Under the pieces are notes generated by a model. That model ran no database searches, was not told the DNA's origin, and saw only the letters and a list, made by a program, of their open reading frames with translations. From NCBI RefSeq assembly GCF_007725405.1, contig NZ_CP042163.1:1984001-2048000 (forward strand): a DNA stretch of 64,000 bases, given 5' to 3'. The translations under genes were made by a program, and so were the position numbers. Of this stretch, positions 1 to 8,181 are shown one piece after another. Source of the DNA: Shouchella miscanthi (GTDB lineage: Bacteria; Bacillota; Bacilli; Bacillales; Bacillaceae_D). Numbering within the stretch: position 1 is the stretch's first letter; each line of letters starts with the position of its first letter.

Positions 1-1
1 G

Positions 2-412
2 CGCTTAGGCATCCTATTACCTGCAGGTTTTTTCTTTTCTGGTATCTCATGGTTTGTTATGGTTTTTATGGCTCAATTTAGTCTCGTTTTATTATTTGTT
101 TTTTTAGTGTTGTCCTATATTTTTGTTGGTATTATCAATGTGTTGTTCACAACATTATTCCAGACCTTACCTGAAACAAATATGCTAGGGCGGGTAAACA
201 CAACGGTTGAAAGTGTCATAAGCATATCAATGCCATTAGGTTCTCTCCTTGGAGGCTATATTGCGACTCTATTACCAATTTCATATGTCATTGTTTTATT
301 TGGAGTTGGTTTAGTGCTTTTAAGTATTTATTATTTATGTAGCTCTAAGGTTAGGAATTTGCCAAAAGTATTGGAGTTGAGATTAGAGGCCATTGAGAAA
401 GTGTCAAAGTAA
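2..412 (+). CDS. MFS transporter, C-terminal part (5' truncated by window)
   Basis: The reading frame is already open at base 2 and runs to a TAA at 412, so the gene begins outside the window. About 136 residues are visible, with four hydrophobic segments and a short loop (TTLFQTLPETNMLGRVNTT) resembling the cytoplasmic loop of major facilitator drug-efflux permeases, where the GR pair is typical. It ends in a short basic cytoplasmic tail. The substrate cannot be read from this fragment. Two hairpins follow the stop codon. The MFS assignment is moderately sure; the exporter role is an inference from the loop pattern. Confidence 0.72.
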   Translation, partial: RLGILLPAGFFFSGISWFVMVFMAQFSLVLLFVFLVLSYIFVGIINVLFTTLFQTLPETNMLGRVNTTVESVISISMPLGSLLGGYIATLLPISYVIVLFGVGLVLLSIYYLCSSKVRNLPKVLELRLEAIEKVSK

Positions 413-461
413 TTACCATTATTTATACAGTATAACTATGAACGTGGAAAGTCTAGAAAAG

Positions 462-484
462 AGCGCAACCATGTGCTTTTTTTA
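462..484 (+). terminator. Rho-independent terminator after the MFS gene
   Basis: A 6-bp stem (AGCGCA/TGTGCT, one G-T pair) with a 4-nt loop is followed by seven T residues. It lies 50 bases after the MFS stop codon on the same strand. Confidence 0.6.
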
Positions 485-564
485 ACGTTATGTAGTTTGC
501 TTTTTCTTCTTTTTCCTAAGCAAGATCAAACAAGCAAGAAGAGTAAAGAAGCTTAAGCAAAATC

Positions 565-597
565 GGCAGCACATCATCTGTGCTGCCTTGCTTTTTG
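565..597. terminator. Strong hairpin between convergent genes, probably bidirectional terminator
   Basis: A perfect 9-bp stem (GGCAGCACA/TGTGCTGCC) with a 5-nt loop is followed by TTGCTTTTTG on the plus strand and by a short T-run on the minus strand. It sits between the MFS gene and the convergent RidA-like gene and could serve both. Confidence 0.7.
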
Positions 598-628
598 TAA
601 GAAACCAATTCATTGAGGGGTAGGAAGA

Positions 629-1015
629 TCAGCTATCAGCGTGTGCAACAGCACTTATTTCAATTAATTGCTCTGGAAAAGCTAAATAGGTAACGCCAAT
701 GAGGCTACCAGCAGGGCGGTGATCATGTAAGTGTTCCTTTAACATCTGAATGACCGTTTCCGTGTGCGCTTGTGGGTTTGTTAAATATATTTCGATATAG
801 GCGAGGTTGGAGGTTGTCACATCGAGTTCCTTAAGGACACGATCTAGATTTTCAAATGTTCGTTTCGTTTGCGCCTCGATCCCTTTTTCGCTTTCAAAGT
901 TCCCTTCCTCATCGTACGCAAATTGGCCTGAAACGTAGATGGTGCCGTTCACACTATACCCTTGCGTAATTCCATGATCCCAAAGATTGTGATTGTAGGT
1001 CTTGACAATACTCAT
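629..1015 (-). CDS. RidA family (YjgF/YER057c/UK114) protein
   Basis: This 128-aa protein has the length and pattern of the RidA family, whose classical members hydrolyse reactive enamine/imine intermediates made by PLP enzymes. Visible features are the NGTIYVSGQ strand near residue 25, the TFENLDRVLKEL helix near residue 52 and the PAGSLIGVTYLAFPEQLIEI segment near the end. The usual active-site arginine of true RidA (R-V-x-x-L-P-x-x) is replaced here by G-V-T, so it may belong to a non-deaminating Rid subgroup. The start is supported by a GGAGAG motif 6-7 bases upstream. It is divergent from the HxlR regulator gene, its likely controller. Confidence 0.88.
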   Translation of the reverse strand: MSIVKTYNHNLWDHGITQGYSVNGTIYVSGQFAYDEEGNFESEKGIEAQTKRTFENLDRVLKELDVTTSNLAYIEIYLTNPQAHTETVIQMLKEHLHDHRPAGSLIGVTYLAFPEQLIEISAVAHADS

Positions 1016-1049
1016 AATGAAATCTCTCCTTCAATTTAAGATAAAGTAA

Positions 1050-1102
1050 GTATAGTATTGATGTATACACAAGAATAGTACGCACTTTATTGATAGGTAC
1101 TA
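1050..1102. promoter_or_regulatory. Divergent control region with candidate HxlR operator
   Basis: Between the RidA-like and HxlR genes lies a perfect inverted repeat TAGTAC-N15-GTACTA (1076-1081 and 1097-1102) and, beside it, GTATA-N9-TATAC (1050-1054, 1064-1068). Studied HxlR-family regulators of Bacillus (YodB, HypR, CatR) bind TAGTA/TACTA-type dyads, so this is the natural site of autoregulation and of control of the neighbour. Confidence 0.5.
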
Positions 1103-1124
1103 CCAGGGAGGAAAGTGTCAAAAT

Positions 1125-1460
1125 ATGAGTATGGCTGAGTACAATGAAAAAGGTTCAATCAAGGAGACATCTTTTGGGTATGCAATGTCAGTGATTGGTG
1201 GGAAGTGGAAACTGCTTATTCTTTATTTATTAGCAGAACAAGAGCCTGTTCGTTTTAATGAAATGAAAAGACAAATCGGACCAATTACGTATAAAATGCT
1301 GAGTTCACAACTTAAAGAATTAGAAGCGGATGGAATGATAAAGAGACAAGAATATCCTCAGGTTCCGCCGAAAGTCGAGTACAGTCTCACTTCTAAAGCA
1401 GAGGAGCTTTTACCTGTACTGGAACAGCTATGTGAGTGGGGAGATCAAAATAGAAACTAG
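1125..1460 (+). CDS. HxlR family winged-helix transcriptional regulator
   Basis: The 111-residue protein is a single HxlR-type winged helix. The family signatures are clear: VIGGKWKLLILYLL (helix 1-2), RFNEMKRQIGPITYKMLSSQLKELEADGMI (recognition helix) and PPKVEYSLTSKAEEL (wing). Family members are small dimeric repressors or activators that respond to electrophiles, quinones or disulphide stress, often through one conserved cysteine; the only cysteine here is near the C-terminus (EQLCEW), so redox sensing through the usual N-terminal cysteine is unlikely. A GGGAGG motif stands upstream of the ATG. It is divergent from the RidA-like gene, with a dyad operator between them. Confidence 0.93.
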   Translation: MSMAEYNEKGSIKETSFGYAMSVIGGKWKLLILYLLAEQEPVRFNEMKRQIGPITYKMLSSQLKELEADGMIKRQEYPQVPPKVEYSLTSKAEELLPVLEQLCEWGDQNRN

Positions 1461-1580
1461 AAGAATTTCGGGAAATTGGTTTACCATTTCTAGAGCGGGT
1501 AATCAGAAGAAATTTAATAGTAAAGTATGTGCGAATACGCTTATCGTGTGCAAAAGGGCTTTACAAAAAGCGCCTTTAGC

Positions 1581-1618
1581 AGTAAAAACCAACCTTTTCA
1601 TAAAGGTTGGTTTTTACT
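1581..1618. terminator. Bidirectional terminator
   Basis: A perfect 17-bp inverted repeat with a 4-nt loop (AGTAAAAACCAACCTTT and its complement) has T-runs on both strands. It ends the HxlR gene and could also stop transcription coming from the minus-strand operon at 1726-2255. Confidence 0.85.
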
Positions 1619-1725
1619 ATTCATAGAAGCAATCCATTCGGAAGCAGGAAAGATCTACTGCTCATCCCAAAGAAGGCATATGAATAAAAAAAGAGTTTAG
1701 AAGATGTAGATTGTTCTCTTGCTCA

Positions 1726-1941
1726 TTATTCTTCATCTGTATTCGTTGGGTACTTACTACGACGATAAGACATGGTGCCTAACAATACGTAGATAATGGA
1801 CATGCCAGTAAAAATAAATACCCCTGATTGTCCATTTAAACCAAATGTAGGAAGGATAAAATAACTAAAAAGAGCGATTAGTATAGAAATAACCGAAGAA
1901 ATAAAATAAATGATGTGAGGTGGGCGTTGTTTCCTCTTCAT
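1726..1941 (-). CDS. Small membrane protein, two transmembrane segments
   Basis: This 71-aa protein has a basic N-terminus, two hydrophobic helices (about residues 9-31 and 40-58) joined by a short Gly/Asn-rich turn, and an acidic C-terminal tail (NTDEE). I do not recognise the family. Its ATG overlaps the stop of the upstream tiny gene (ATGA), so the two are translationally coupled. It is the last gene of a three-gene operon of very small membrane-associated proteins. No function is proposed. Confidence 0.65.
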   Translation of the reverse strand: MKRKQRPPHIIYFISSVISILIALFSYFILPTFGLNGQSGVFIFTGMSIIYVLLGTMSYRRSKYPTNTDEE

Positions 1942-2090
1942 CGTTTTCTCTCCTCTCCTTCCAATTGATTCATTCTTTTCTCTAATTGTTCCATTCGCTT
2001 GTTTTGCCTATTCAACTTTCCTTGAAAGGAAGCTGTATAACTGAACGTGCCGACTGCAATCGAGACTGCAAGAGCAACATAAATGTCCAT
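1938..2090 (-). CDS. 50-aa single-span membrane protein with coiled-coil tail
   Basis: A 50-codon frame begins with ATG at 2090 and ends in a TGA that overlaps the next start. Residues 2-20 form one hydrophobic segment; residues 23-50 are charged and heptad-like (QNKRMEQLEKRMNQLEGEE), suggesting a short coiled coil on the cytoplasmic side. The ATG directly abuts the stop of the upstream gene, whose last codons (GGTGG) can act as the ribosome binding site. Tight coupling on both sides makes it a real gene although it is too short for most ORF filters. Family unknown. Confidence 0.6.
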   Translation of the reverse strand: MDIYVALAVSIAVGTFSYTASFQGKLNRQNKRMEQLEKRMNQLEGEERKR

Positions 2091-2255
2091 CTACTTACCA
2101 CCCTCTATTTGCTTTTTTTCCATCATGCCAGATAGGAAGTAGATAAAGGCAAGGGCAAAGCTTGAAAAAGTAAAAAGTAAAGGTTGATTATAGATAACCT
2201 TCATGATTCCAGAGACAAGGAAGATAGCCGAAGCGATAAAATAAATTTTTTTCAT
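2091..2255 (-). CDS. 54-aa small membrane protein, first gene of mini-operon
   Basis: The frame codes for 54 residues with two hydrophobic stretches (about residues 4-20 and 25-42) and the tail MMEKKQIEGGK. The ATG at 2255 is preceded by GAGGTG at a good distance (complement of 2262-2267). Its TAG is immediately followed by the ATG of the 50-aa gene. It seems to be the first gene of the operon that continues through 1938-2090 and 1726-1941. I do not recognise the family; the shape resembles small accessory membrane proteins common in Bacillus. Confidence 0.6.
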   Translation of the reverse strand: MKKIYFIASAIFLVSGIMKVIYNQPLLFTFSSFALAFIYFLSGMMEKKQIEGGK

Positions 2256-2381
2256 TTAAAACACCTCACGTTCTTTACGAATGGAAACTACAAAGGTTTC
2301 ATAGCTATTTACTCGATCTTGCTTCGTTCTCGTTGAACAATCTCAGTAGGAGCACCTCTTTATAAAATGGCACTTGAGTAA

Positions 2382-2408
2382 ATTATAAAAAATCAGATTT
2401 TTTATAAT
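2382..2408. promoter_or_regulatory. Perfect AT-rich palindrome upstream of the peptide-importer promoter
   Basis: Two 12-bp arms (ATTATAAAAAAT and its complement) flank a 3-nt centre. It ends 6 bp upstream of the -35 box of the oligopeptide transport operon, a usual position for an operator, though as a hairpin it could also end transcription. The core (TCAGA) distantly recalls a CodY box, but the match is poor. Confidence 0.35.
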
Positions 2409-2414
2409 CGCTTG

Positions 2415-2443
2415 TTGACTTATCGGAATTATATGTTTTAATA
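2415..2443 (+). promoter_or_regulatory. SigA-type promoter of the oligopeptide ABC operon
   Basis: TTGACT at 2415-2420 is followed by a 17-bp spacer and TTAATA at 2438-2443. It lies about 60 bp upstream of the GTG start of the binding-protein gene. Confidence 0.5.
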
Positions 2444-2504
2444 ATAAGAGAACTTTTTTACATAAAGATATGAAAAATTATGGGATTAAAAAGGGGGAGA
2501 AATA

Positions 2505-4235
2505 GTGAAAAAACGATGGACACTTTCTTTATCAGTAGCTGCTTTTACAGTGGTGCTTGGCGGCTGTAACACGGAGATGGGTAGTGACGAGCCAGCAAAC
2601 AGTGATCGTGAAGAGGAAACAGCCAGCATTCAATTCGTGGAAGATACGCAAGTTGAAGCCAGTAATCCAGCTGCATCGCCAGCACTTGCAACAAATAGGG
2701 GAGAAACCATTGTCGTTGGCCTTCAAGAACCTGGGGGTGTATTTACACCATACTTTAATACAAGCGGATATGATGGAAATGTTCAAGCTGTCATGTTCCC
2801 ACCGTTGGTTGATATTGATGAAAATGGCGAACCTTTCGGTCGATTAGCAGAGAATTGGAATGTTTCTGACGATGAGTTGACCTTCAGTTATACGCTACGA
2901 GAAGGCTTAACATTTGATGATGGTCGTCCATTCACAACTGAAGATGTCGCCTTTACTATTACGCTTCTCTATGACCCGAGCTATCCTGGATCAACCGACA
3001 TCACGGAAACGAATTTAGTTGGTGGTTTGGATTACAAAGATGGAGACGCCGATGAGATAACGGGTATTACGATTGTGGATGAGCGTACAATCGAGTTCGA
3101 ACTTGAAGAACCAAATGCACGTGCGCTCACCATGCTTGGTGGTCAAGTTTTAAGCAAAGCCTACTACGGTGAAGAATATGAAAAAGGAAATCTTGATTAC
3201 ATAAGCGATTTCCATCTGCGACCTGTTGGCGCAGGCCCATTTACGTTCGAAGCGTATAACCCAGGTGAAGAGATTCGTTTTACTTCAAACGAACATTACT
3301 ATAAGGGCGAACCAGAAGCAGATGCATTTATTTATCGAACGACAGAAGGAGATTCCCAGCAGTTTTTCCAAACTGGAGAGCTTGATTATGGAACATTTGC
3401 GGCAGATCAAGACAATTTTGACATGCTTCAATCGTTAGAGTTTGCCGATATTAATTTGTATACGTCTTCCAATTACAGCTATATCGCCTTCAACCATGAA
3501 TCTGACATTTTTAAAGATGCAAATGTCCGTAAGGCGTTTAACTACGGATTTGATCGTCAAACGTATGTGGATATTCGTTTTCAAGGGTTTGCTCAAGTCG
3601 CAAATGTCCCAGTATCACCAGTTTCATGGGCTTATACAGACGAAATTGAAGGCTTTCCCTATGACCCTGAGGAAGCGGAACGCTTACTTGAAGAAGCTGG
3701 CTGGGTTGAAGGTTCGGACGGAATTCGAGAGCGTGATGGAGAGAAACTACGTGTTTACTTCTTTACGACAGAAGCGAGTGGAGCTAGTGATGTCCTCGTA
3801 ACGAGACTTCAAGAGGATTATCAGCGTATTGGCATTGACTTGCAAATTGAACAAATGGATTTTAATGCCTTGCTAGCACGTGTGGATAATGGAGATCATG
3901 ATTTAGTCAGTTTCTCCACAACTATGCAGCCAGACCCACATATTGGTGTGCAAGCATTCCATTCGGATCATACAGGAAATACATTCCGTGGCTACAAGAA
4001 TGAAGAAGTCGATGCACGAATTGATGCTGCAGTTGCTGTAAGTGATTTAGATGCCAGAGCAGAATCCTACCATGAATTATATGAAGCGCTTGAAGAAGAT
4101 CCACCAATGATTTTACTAGATTATAATAAGGTCTTGTCTGCTACAAATGCACGCGTACAAGGCTTTGAGCCAAACGGCTTCCGGGGAATTTCACTTAGTC
4201 TCGAAGACTTACAAGTTGTTGATGTTGCTGAATGA
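2505..4235 (+). CDS. Oligopeptide ABC transporter substrate-binding lipoprotein (SBP family 5)
   Basis: The 576-aa precursor has a lipoprotein signal peptide with an L-G-G-C lipobox near residue 21, an acidic Ser/Glu-rich linker, then an SBP family 5 domain. Typical motifs are GRLAENWNVSDDELTFSYTL-like residues near position 115, then LREGLTFDDGRPFTTEDVAF and VRKAFNYGFDRQ-type strands. Such proteins capture peptides outside the membrane and deliver them to an OppBC/DppBC-type channel. The GTG start at 2505 follows a GGGGGAG ribosome binding site. It is the first gene of a five-gene operon and is separated from the permeases by a hairpin, which commonly lets the binding protein be made in excess. 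The exact substrate is not readable. Confidence 0.92.
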   Translation: MKKRWTLSLSVAAFTVVLGGCNTEMGSDEPANSDREEETASIQFVEDTQVEASNPAASPALATNRGETIVVGLQEPGGVFTPYFNTSGYDGNVQAVMFPPLVDIDENGEPFGRLAENWNVSDDELTFSYTLREGLTFDDGRPFTTEDVAFTITLLYDPSYPGSTDITETNLVGGLDYKDGDADEITGITIVDERTIEFELEEPNARALTMLGGQVLSKAYYGEEYEKGNLDYISDFHLRPVGAGPFTFEAYNPGEEIRFTSNEHYYKGEPEADAFIYRTTEGDSQQFFQTGELDYGTFAADQDNFDMLQSLEFADINLYTSSNYSYIAFNHESDIFKDANVRKAFNYGFDRQTYVDIRFQGFAQVANVPVSPVSWAYTDEIEGFPYDPEEAERLLEEAGWVEGSDGIRERDGEKLRVYFFTTEASGASDVLVTRLQEDYQRIGIDLQIEQMDFNALLARVDNGDHDLVSFSTTMQPDPHIGVQAFHSDHTGNTFRGYKNEEVDARIDAAVAVSDLDARAESYHELYEALEEDPPMILLDYNKVLSATNARVQGFEPNGFRGISLSLEDLQVVDVAE

Positions 4236-4240
4236 TTAGG

Positions 4241-4272
4241 AAAGGAGGACGGGTCGTCTGTCCTCCTTTTTT
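4241..4272 (+). terminator. Intra-operon hairpin with T-run (partial terminator)
   Basis: AAAGGAGGAC pairs with GTCCTCCTTT across a 9-nt loop, followed by T residues, between the binding-protein and first permease genes. It probably lowers downstream expression rather than ending the operon. Confidence 0.7.
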
Positions 4273-4298
4273 ATTGAAGATAAAGGGGGTAGCTCGTC

Positions 4299-5255
4299 TT
4301 GCGTCATTATGTAGTTAAACGCTTGCTTTATTTAATCCCAACTTTAATTGGGGCATCCATCTTAATTTTTTTCCTGTACTCGCTTGTTCCTGGAAACTTT
4401 ATTGATGCTGACCCGAATTTAACAGCTGAGCGAAAAGCAGAATTATCAGCCTTGTATGGCTTCGATCAACCAACGTTTATTCGCTATTTTATTTGGATGG
4501 GGAACCTCTTTCAAGGTGATTTAGGGTATTCGCTTCAATTTCAGCGTCCTGTATCAGAGGTCCTTGGAAATTACATATGGAGTTCGTTTATTGTTGCTTT
4601 TGCTTCGCTTTTTTTAACTTGGGGCATCGCGGTTGTTATCGGTGTTGTATCAGCTACAAAACAATATTCCTTTTTTGATGGATTTGTTACCTTTCTCGTA
4701 TTTGCGGCAATGGCAACCCCGTCCTTTTTCCTTGGCTTAATCGTTATTAAACTGTTTGCTGTTGATCTCGGTTGGCTTCCGGCGGGAGGGATGACAAGTT
4801 CAGGGATGAATTACACGGGATGGGCACGAATGAAGGATATTTTGGAGCACATGATTTTGCCTGTTCTCGTTTTAACCATGCTAGGGATTGGTGGGCTCAC
4901 TCGTTATTTTCGTACGAATATGCTTGAAGTCATCAAGATGGATTTTGTGCGTACCGCAAGGGCGAAGGGTTTAAAGGAAAAAGTAGTCATTTACAAACAT
5001 GCGTTGCGCAACGCTCTATTACCAGCAATTACGCTGTTTGCGTTTGAATTACCAGCGCTATTTAGCGGAGCAATTATTATTGAGCAAATTTTTAACTGGC
5101 CCGGAATTGGCGCGATTTACATGCAAGCCTTTTCGGTTCGTGATTATCCGTTATTAATGGGCTTCACAATGTTTATTGCTCTTTTGACCGTTATTAGCAA
5201 TTTACTAGCTGACTTGCTGTATGGTGTCGCTGATCCGCGAGTCCGGGTGAAGTAA
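4299..5255 (+). CDS. Oligopeptide ABC transporter permease (OppB/DppB type)
   Basis: The 318-aa protein begins MRHYVVKRLLYLIPTLIGAS, the standard N-terminus of OppB/DppB permeases, and has about six membrane helices. The ATPase-contacting EAA loop is seen around residues 215-232 (FVRTARAKGLKEKVVIYKHA...N), and the end PRVRVK is typical. The TTG start is preceded by GGGGG. With the following permease it forms the heterodimeric channel of the importer. Its closest functional relatives are dipeptide/oligopeptide and nickel-type systems; the peptide class is preferred from the large binding protein. Confidence 0.93.
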   Translation: MRHYVVKRLLYLIPTLIGASILIFFLYSLVPGNFIDADPNLTAERKAELSALYGFDQPTFIRYFIWMGNLFQGDLGYSLQFQRPVSEVLGNYIWSSFIVAFASLFLTWGIAVVIGVVSATKQYSFFDGFVTFLVFAAMATPSFFLGLIVIKLFAVDLGWLPAGGMTSSGMNYTGWARMKDILEHMILPVLVLTMLGIGGLTRYFRTNMLEVIKMDFVRTARAKGLKEKVVIYKHALRNALLPAITLFAFELPALFSGAIIIEQIFNWPGIGAIYMQAFSVRDYPLLMGFTMFIALLTVISNLLADLLYGVADPRVRVK

Positions 5256-5267
5256 GGGGGGAGAAGG

Positions 5268-6197
5268 TTGGAAAATCGTCCAAATGTACGATCATCACAC
5301 ATGTTTGATCTTGAAAAAGGACAAAAGTCTTCTCTTTGGAGGGAAGTAGGGCGTCGCTTTATTAAAAATAAAATGGCGGTTGTCGGACTCCTTTTTCTTT
5401 TGTTTATCTTTTTATTTAGTTTTGTTGGGCCATTTTTTTCACCTTATATGACGAGTGGGACGAATTCTCAAATGATTCATCAAGCGCCAAGTGTAGCGCA
5501 TTGGCTTGGAACGGATCATTTAGGTCGTGATGTGCTGACGCGCTTAATGCTTGCTGGTCGAATTTCTTTAACTGTCGGTATAGGGGCTATGCTATTAGCA
5601 GTATCAATAGGTGGGATACTTGGCATTTTAGCTGGTTATTACAAAGGGATTCTGGATCAGCTCGTTATGCGGCTTGCAGATATTTTAATGACGTTACCTA
5701 GCATCCCACTTCTTTTTATTATGGCAGCAGTTATGTCTGAGTGGAGAGTGCCTGCGGAACAACGTCTTTACGTGGTTATGATTATGCTAAGTCTCGTAAA
5801 CTGGCCAGGATTAGCCCGTCTTGTTCGTAGCCAAGTGTTAAGTTTGCGTGAGCGTGAATTTATGCAGGCAACAGAAGCATTAGGACTTAGGGATCGACGC
5901 AAAGTGCTAAACCATCTCCTTCCAAATGTAGTTCCGCTACTAATTGTAACCGCGACTTTAAGTGTTGGAGGTGCCATTTTGAGTGAATCTGTTTTAAGTT
6001 TCTTTGGACTCGGTGTCGTCCCGCCTACTGCATCATGGGGCAACATGATCAATACGGCGAATAGTTTAATTGATTTTACCAATCGTCCGTGGCTATGGAT
6101 TCCGCCTGGTGTTGCCATATTTGCCACCGTCATATCTGTTAATTTGCTTGGAGATGGGCTTCGTGATGCGATTGATCCGAACATGAAAGGACGTTGA
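5268..6197 (+). CDS. Oligopeptide ABC transporter permease (OppC/DppC type)
   Basis: The 309-aa protein carries a hydrophilic N-terminus, a first membrane helix near residue 38, the OppC/DppC signature HWLGTDHLGRDVLTRLM-like segment near residue 80, and the EAA loop (EFMQATEALGLRDRRKVLNHLLPN) near residue 205. It ends DGLRDAIDPNMKGR, as family members do. The TTG start has a strong GGGGGGAG upstream. It lies 12 bp after the first permease and overlaps the beginning of the ATPase frame, so the genes are co-translated. Confidence 0.93.
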   Translation: MENRPNVRSSHMFDLEKGQKSSLWREVGRRFIKNKMAVVGLLFLLFIFLFSFVGPFFSPYMTSGTNSQMIHQAPSVAHWLGTDHLGRDVLTRLMLAGRISLTVGIGAMLLAVSIGGILGILAGYYKGILDQLVMRLADILMTLPSIPLLFIMAAVMSEWRVPAEQRLYVVMIMLSLVNWPGLARLVRSQVLSLREREFMQATEALGLRDRRKVLNHLLPNVVPLLIVTATLSVGGAILSESVLSFFGLGVVPPTASWGNMINTANSLIDFTNRPWLWIPPGVAIFATVISVNLLGDGLRDAIDPNMKGR

Positions 6198-6202
6198 TAC
6201 CG

Positions 6203-7192
6203 GTGGAAAAAGTGAATCCGTTGTTAGAAATAGAAGAAGTACGCACCCATTTTCATACTGAGAAAGGGATCGTAAAAGCTGTTGATGGGGTAAGCTTTAC
6301 GGTTCATCAAGGGGAAACGGTTTGTATTGTGGGAGAGTCGGGCTGCGGTAAAAGTGTAACCGCGTTGTCTATTATGGATCTTATTTCAGGATCAGGAAGC
6401 GTTTCTGGATCAATGAAATTAGCTGGTACAGAATTACGAACATTGTCAAAAGGAGATATGAGGCGTATTCGCGGAAATGAAATGGCAATGATCTTCCAAG
6501 AACCTATGTCTTCGCTCAACCCTGTTCTCACGATTGGAGAACAATTGATGGAAACGATTGTCAACCATACGGCGTTATCCAAGAAAGAAGTTAAGAAAAA
6601 AGCCCTTGATCTTATTGAACTCGTAGGGATTGGGCGTGGGGAATCTATTTTGAAGTCGTATCCGCATCAAATGAGCGGTGGTATGTTGCAGCGAATCATG
6701 ATTGCCATTGCGCTTTCGTGCAATCCAAAGATGTTAATTGCTGATGAACCAACCACAGCGCTTGACGTTACCATTCAAGCCCAAATTTTAGACCTTCTTC
6801 GAATGCTAAAAGAAGAACAACAAATGTCTATGTTGTTAATTACTCACGACCTTGGTGTTGTTGCGGAAGTAGCGGACTATGTCGTTGTCATGTATGCGGG
6901 GAAAGTAATTGAAAAGGGCAAAGTGGAGGATATTTTTGAAAGTCCTAAACATCCTTATACAAAGGGTTTGCTTCAAGCTAAACCTATTCTTGGGTCACGT
7001 AGACAAAAACTTTATACAATTCCTGGTCAAGTACCACAGCTTTTAGATTTACCAGAATCCTGTTATTTCGCTGACCGATGTGAACACTGTATGGATATTT
7101 GCACAAGCAAAGCACCAACTTTAACAAAGGACGGGCAGAACCAACATGAAGTTGCTTGCTGGCTTTATGAAGAAAAGGAGGCGGTGCAATGA
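6203..7192 (+). CDS. Oligopeptide ABC transporter ATPase (OppD/DppD type)
   Basis: An ABC ATPase of about 330 residues with Walker A GESGCGKS, Q-loop, signature MSGGMLQR (glycine-methionine in place of the common GQ) and Walker B LIADEPTTALD. The C-terminal oligo_HPY region has four cysteines in C-x(6)-C-x2-C-x3-C spacing (CYFADRCEHCMDIC) plus a later one, a pattern linked in DppD/OppD proteins to a possible Fe-S cluster. A TTG at 6194 is in frame and overlaps the permease stop, but GTG at 6203 has the better spacing from AAAGGA (6186-6191) and is chosen here. It pairs with the next ATPase to power import. Confidence 0.93.
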   Translation: MEKVNPLLEIEEVRTHFHTEKGIVKAVDGVSFTVHQGETVCIVGESGCGKSVTALSIMDLISGSGSVSGSMKLAGTELRTLSKGDMRRIRGNEMAMIFQEPMSSLNPVLTIGEQLMETIVNHTALSKKEVKKKALDLIELVGIGRGESILKSYPHQMSGGMLQRIMIAIALSCNPKMLIADEPTTALDVTIQAQILDLLRMLKEEQQMSMLLITHDLGVVAEVADYVVVMYAGKVIEKGKVEDIFESPKHPYTKGLLQAKPILGSRRQKLYTIPGQVPQLLDLPESCYFADRCEHCMDICTSKAPTLTKDGQNQHEVACWLYEEKEAVQ

Positions 7193-8154
7193 GCGAGCCA
7201 TTCATAGAAGTAAATAGCCTCGAAAAAGTTTATAGTACGAAAGCATCTTTCTTCAATCGTAAACCAGAGAGAGTGATTGCTGTTGATCATGTGAGCTTCA
7301 CTATTAATCAGGGTGAAGCATTCGGACTTGTAGGAGAGTCGGGAAGCGGAAAAAGTACCATTGGAAAATCATTACTTCGCCTTCATGATATTACGTCAGG
7401 TACTGTAACATATAAAAGGCAAAACGTGCATGAACTATCTAAAAGCGATATGCGTCGCTTGCGTCCTAAATTGCAGTTTGTTTTTCAAGATCCTTTTAGT
7501 TCTCTTAATCCACGTTTACGTGTAGGAGAGGCGCTTGCAGAGCCATTACTCGATCACGGCTTAGCTACAAAAGCGACTGTCAGAGAAAAAGTGCTAAATG
7601 TCATGGAACTATGTGGGTTACCTACATATCATATCGACAAATTTCCGCATGAATTTAGCGGTGGTCAACGACAACGCATTGGTATTGCTCGGGCTGTCAT
7701 TATGGACCCAGAATTTATAGTTGCAGACGAGCCGGTATCTGCTTTGGATGTATCAATCCAAGCGCAAATTATCAACTTATTCCAAGAACTGCAAGAAGAG
7801 AAAAATATGGCCTATTTGTTTATCTCTCATGACTTAAGTGTAGTGGAACACTTATGTACCCGTATCGGTGTTCTTTACCTTGGAACAATGATGGAAATGG
7901 GAAGTAGGGACCAACTTTATCAAAATCCTCTTCATCCATATACAAAAGCACTCCTTGCCGCTGTCCCTATACCTGATCCCAAGCGCAAACGACAGCGGGT
8001 TCCTTTGAAGGGAGATGTCCCAAATCCTGCAAATCCACCAACTGGATGTAAATTTCACACACGCTGTCCAATTGCCACAAACGCATGTGCCAGTAAAGTA
8101 CCCTTATTCCGTGAGGTTGAATCAGGTCATTATGTAGCGTGCCATTTTGCTTAA
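7189..8154 (+). CDS. Oligopeptide ABC transporter ATPase (OppF/DppF type)
   Basis: The 321-aa ATPase begins 4 bp inside the end of the previous gene with GGAGG upstream of the ATG. Walker A is GESGSGKS, the signature is FSGGQRQR, Walker B is IVADEPVSALD, and the C-terminal oligo_HPY segment NPANPPTGCKFHTRCP closes the protein. In the B. subtilis Opp and Dpp systems the D/F ATPases act as a heterodimer below the two permeases. It is the last gene of the operon; a hairpin without a clear T-run follows. Confidence 0.94.
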   Translation: MSEPFIEVNSLEKVYSTKASFFNRKPERVIAVDHVSFTINQGEAFGLVGESGSGKSTIGKSLLRLHDITSGTVTYKRQNVHELSKSDMRRLRPKLQFVFQDPFSSLNPRLRVGEALAEPLLDHGLATKATVREKVLNVMELCGLPTYHIDKFPHEFSGGQRQRIGIARAVIMDPEFIVADEPVSALDVSIQAQIINLFQELQEEKNMAYLFISHDLSVVEHLCTRIGVLYLGTMMEMGSRDQLYQNPLHPYTKALLAAVPIPDPKRKRQRVPLKGDVPNPANPPTGCKFHTRCPIATNACASKVPLFREVESGHYVACHFA

Positions 8155-8181
8155 ACACAACCAGTTGAATGAGGTTTAAGA

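Noticed and set aside
2382-2408. CodY box upstream of the oligopeptide operon
   Set aside because: The palindrome shares only the TCAGA core with the CodY consensus AATTTTCWGAAAATT; too many mismatches.
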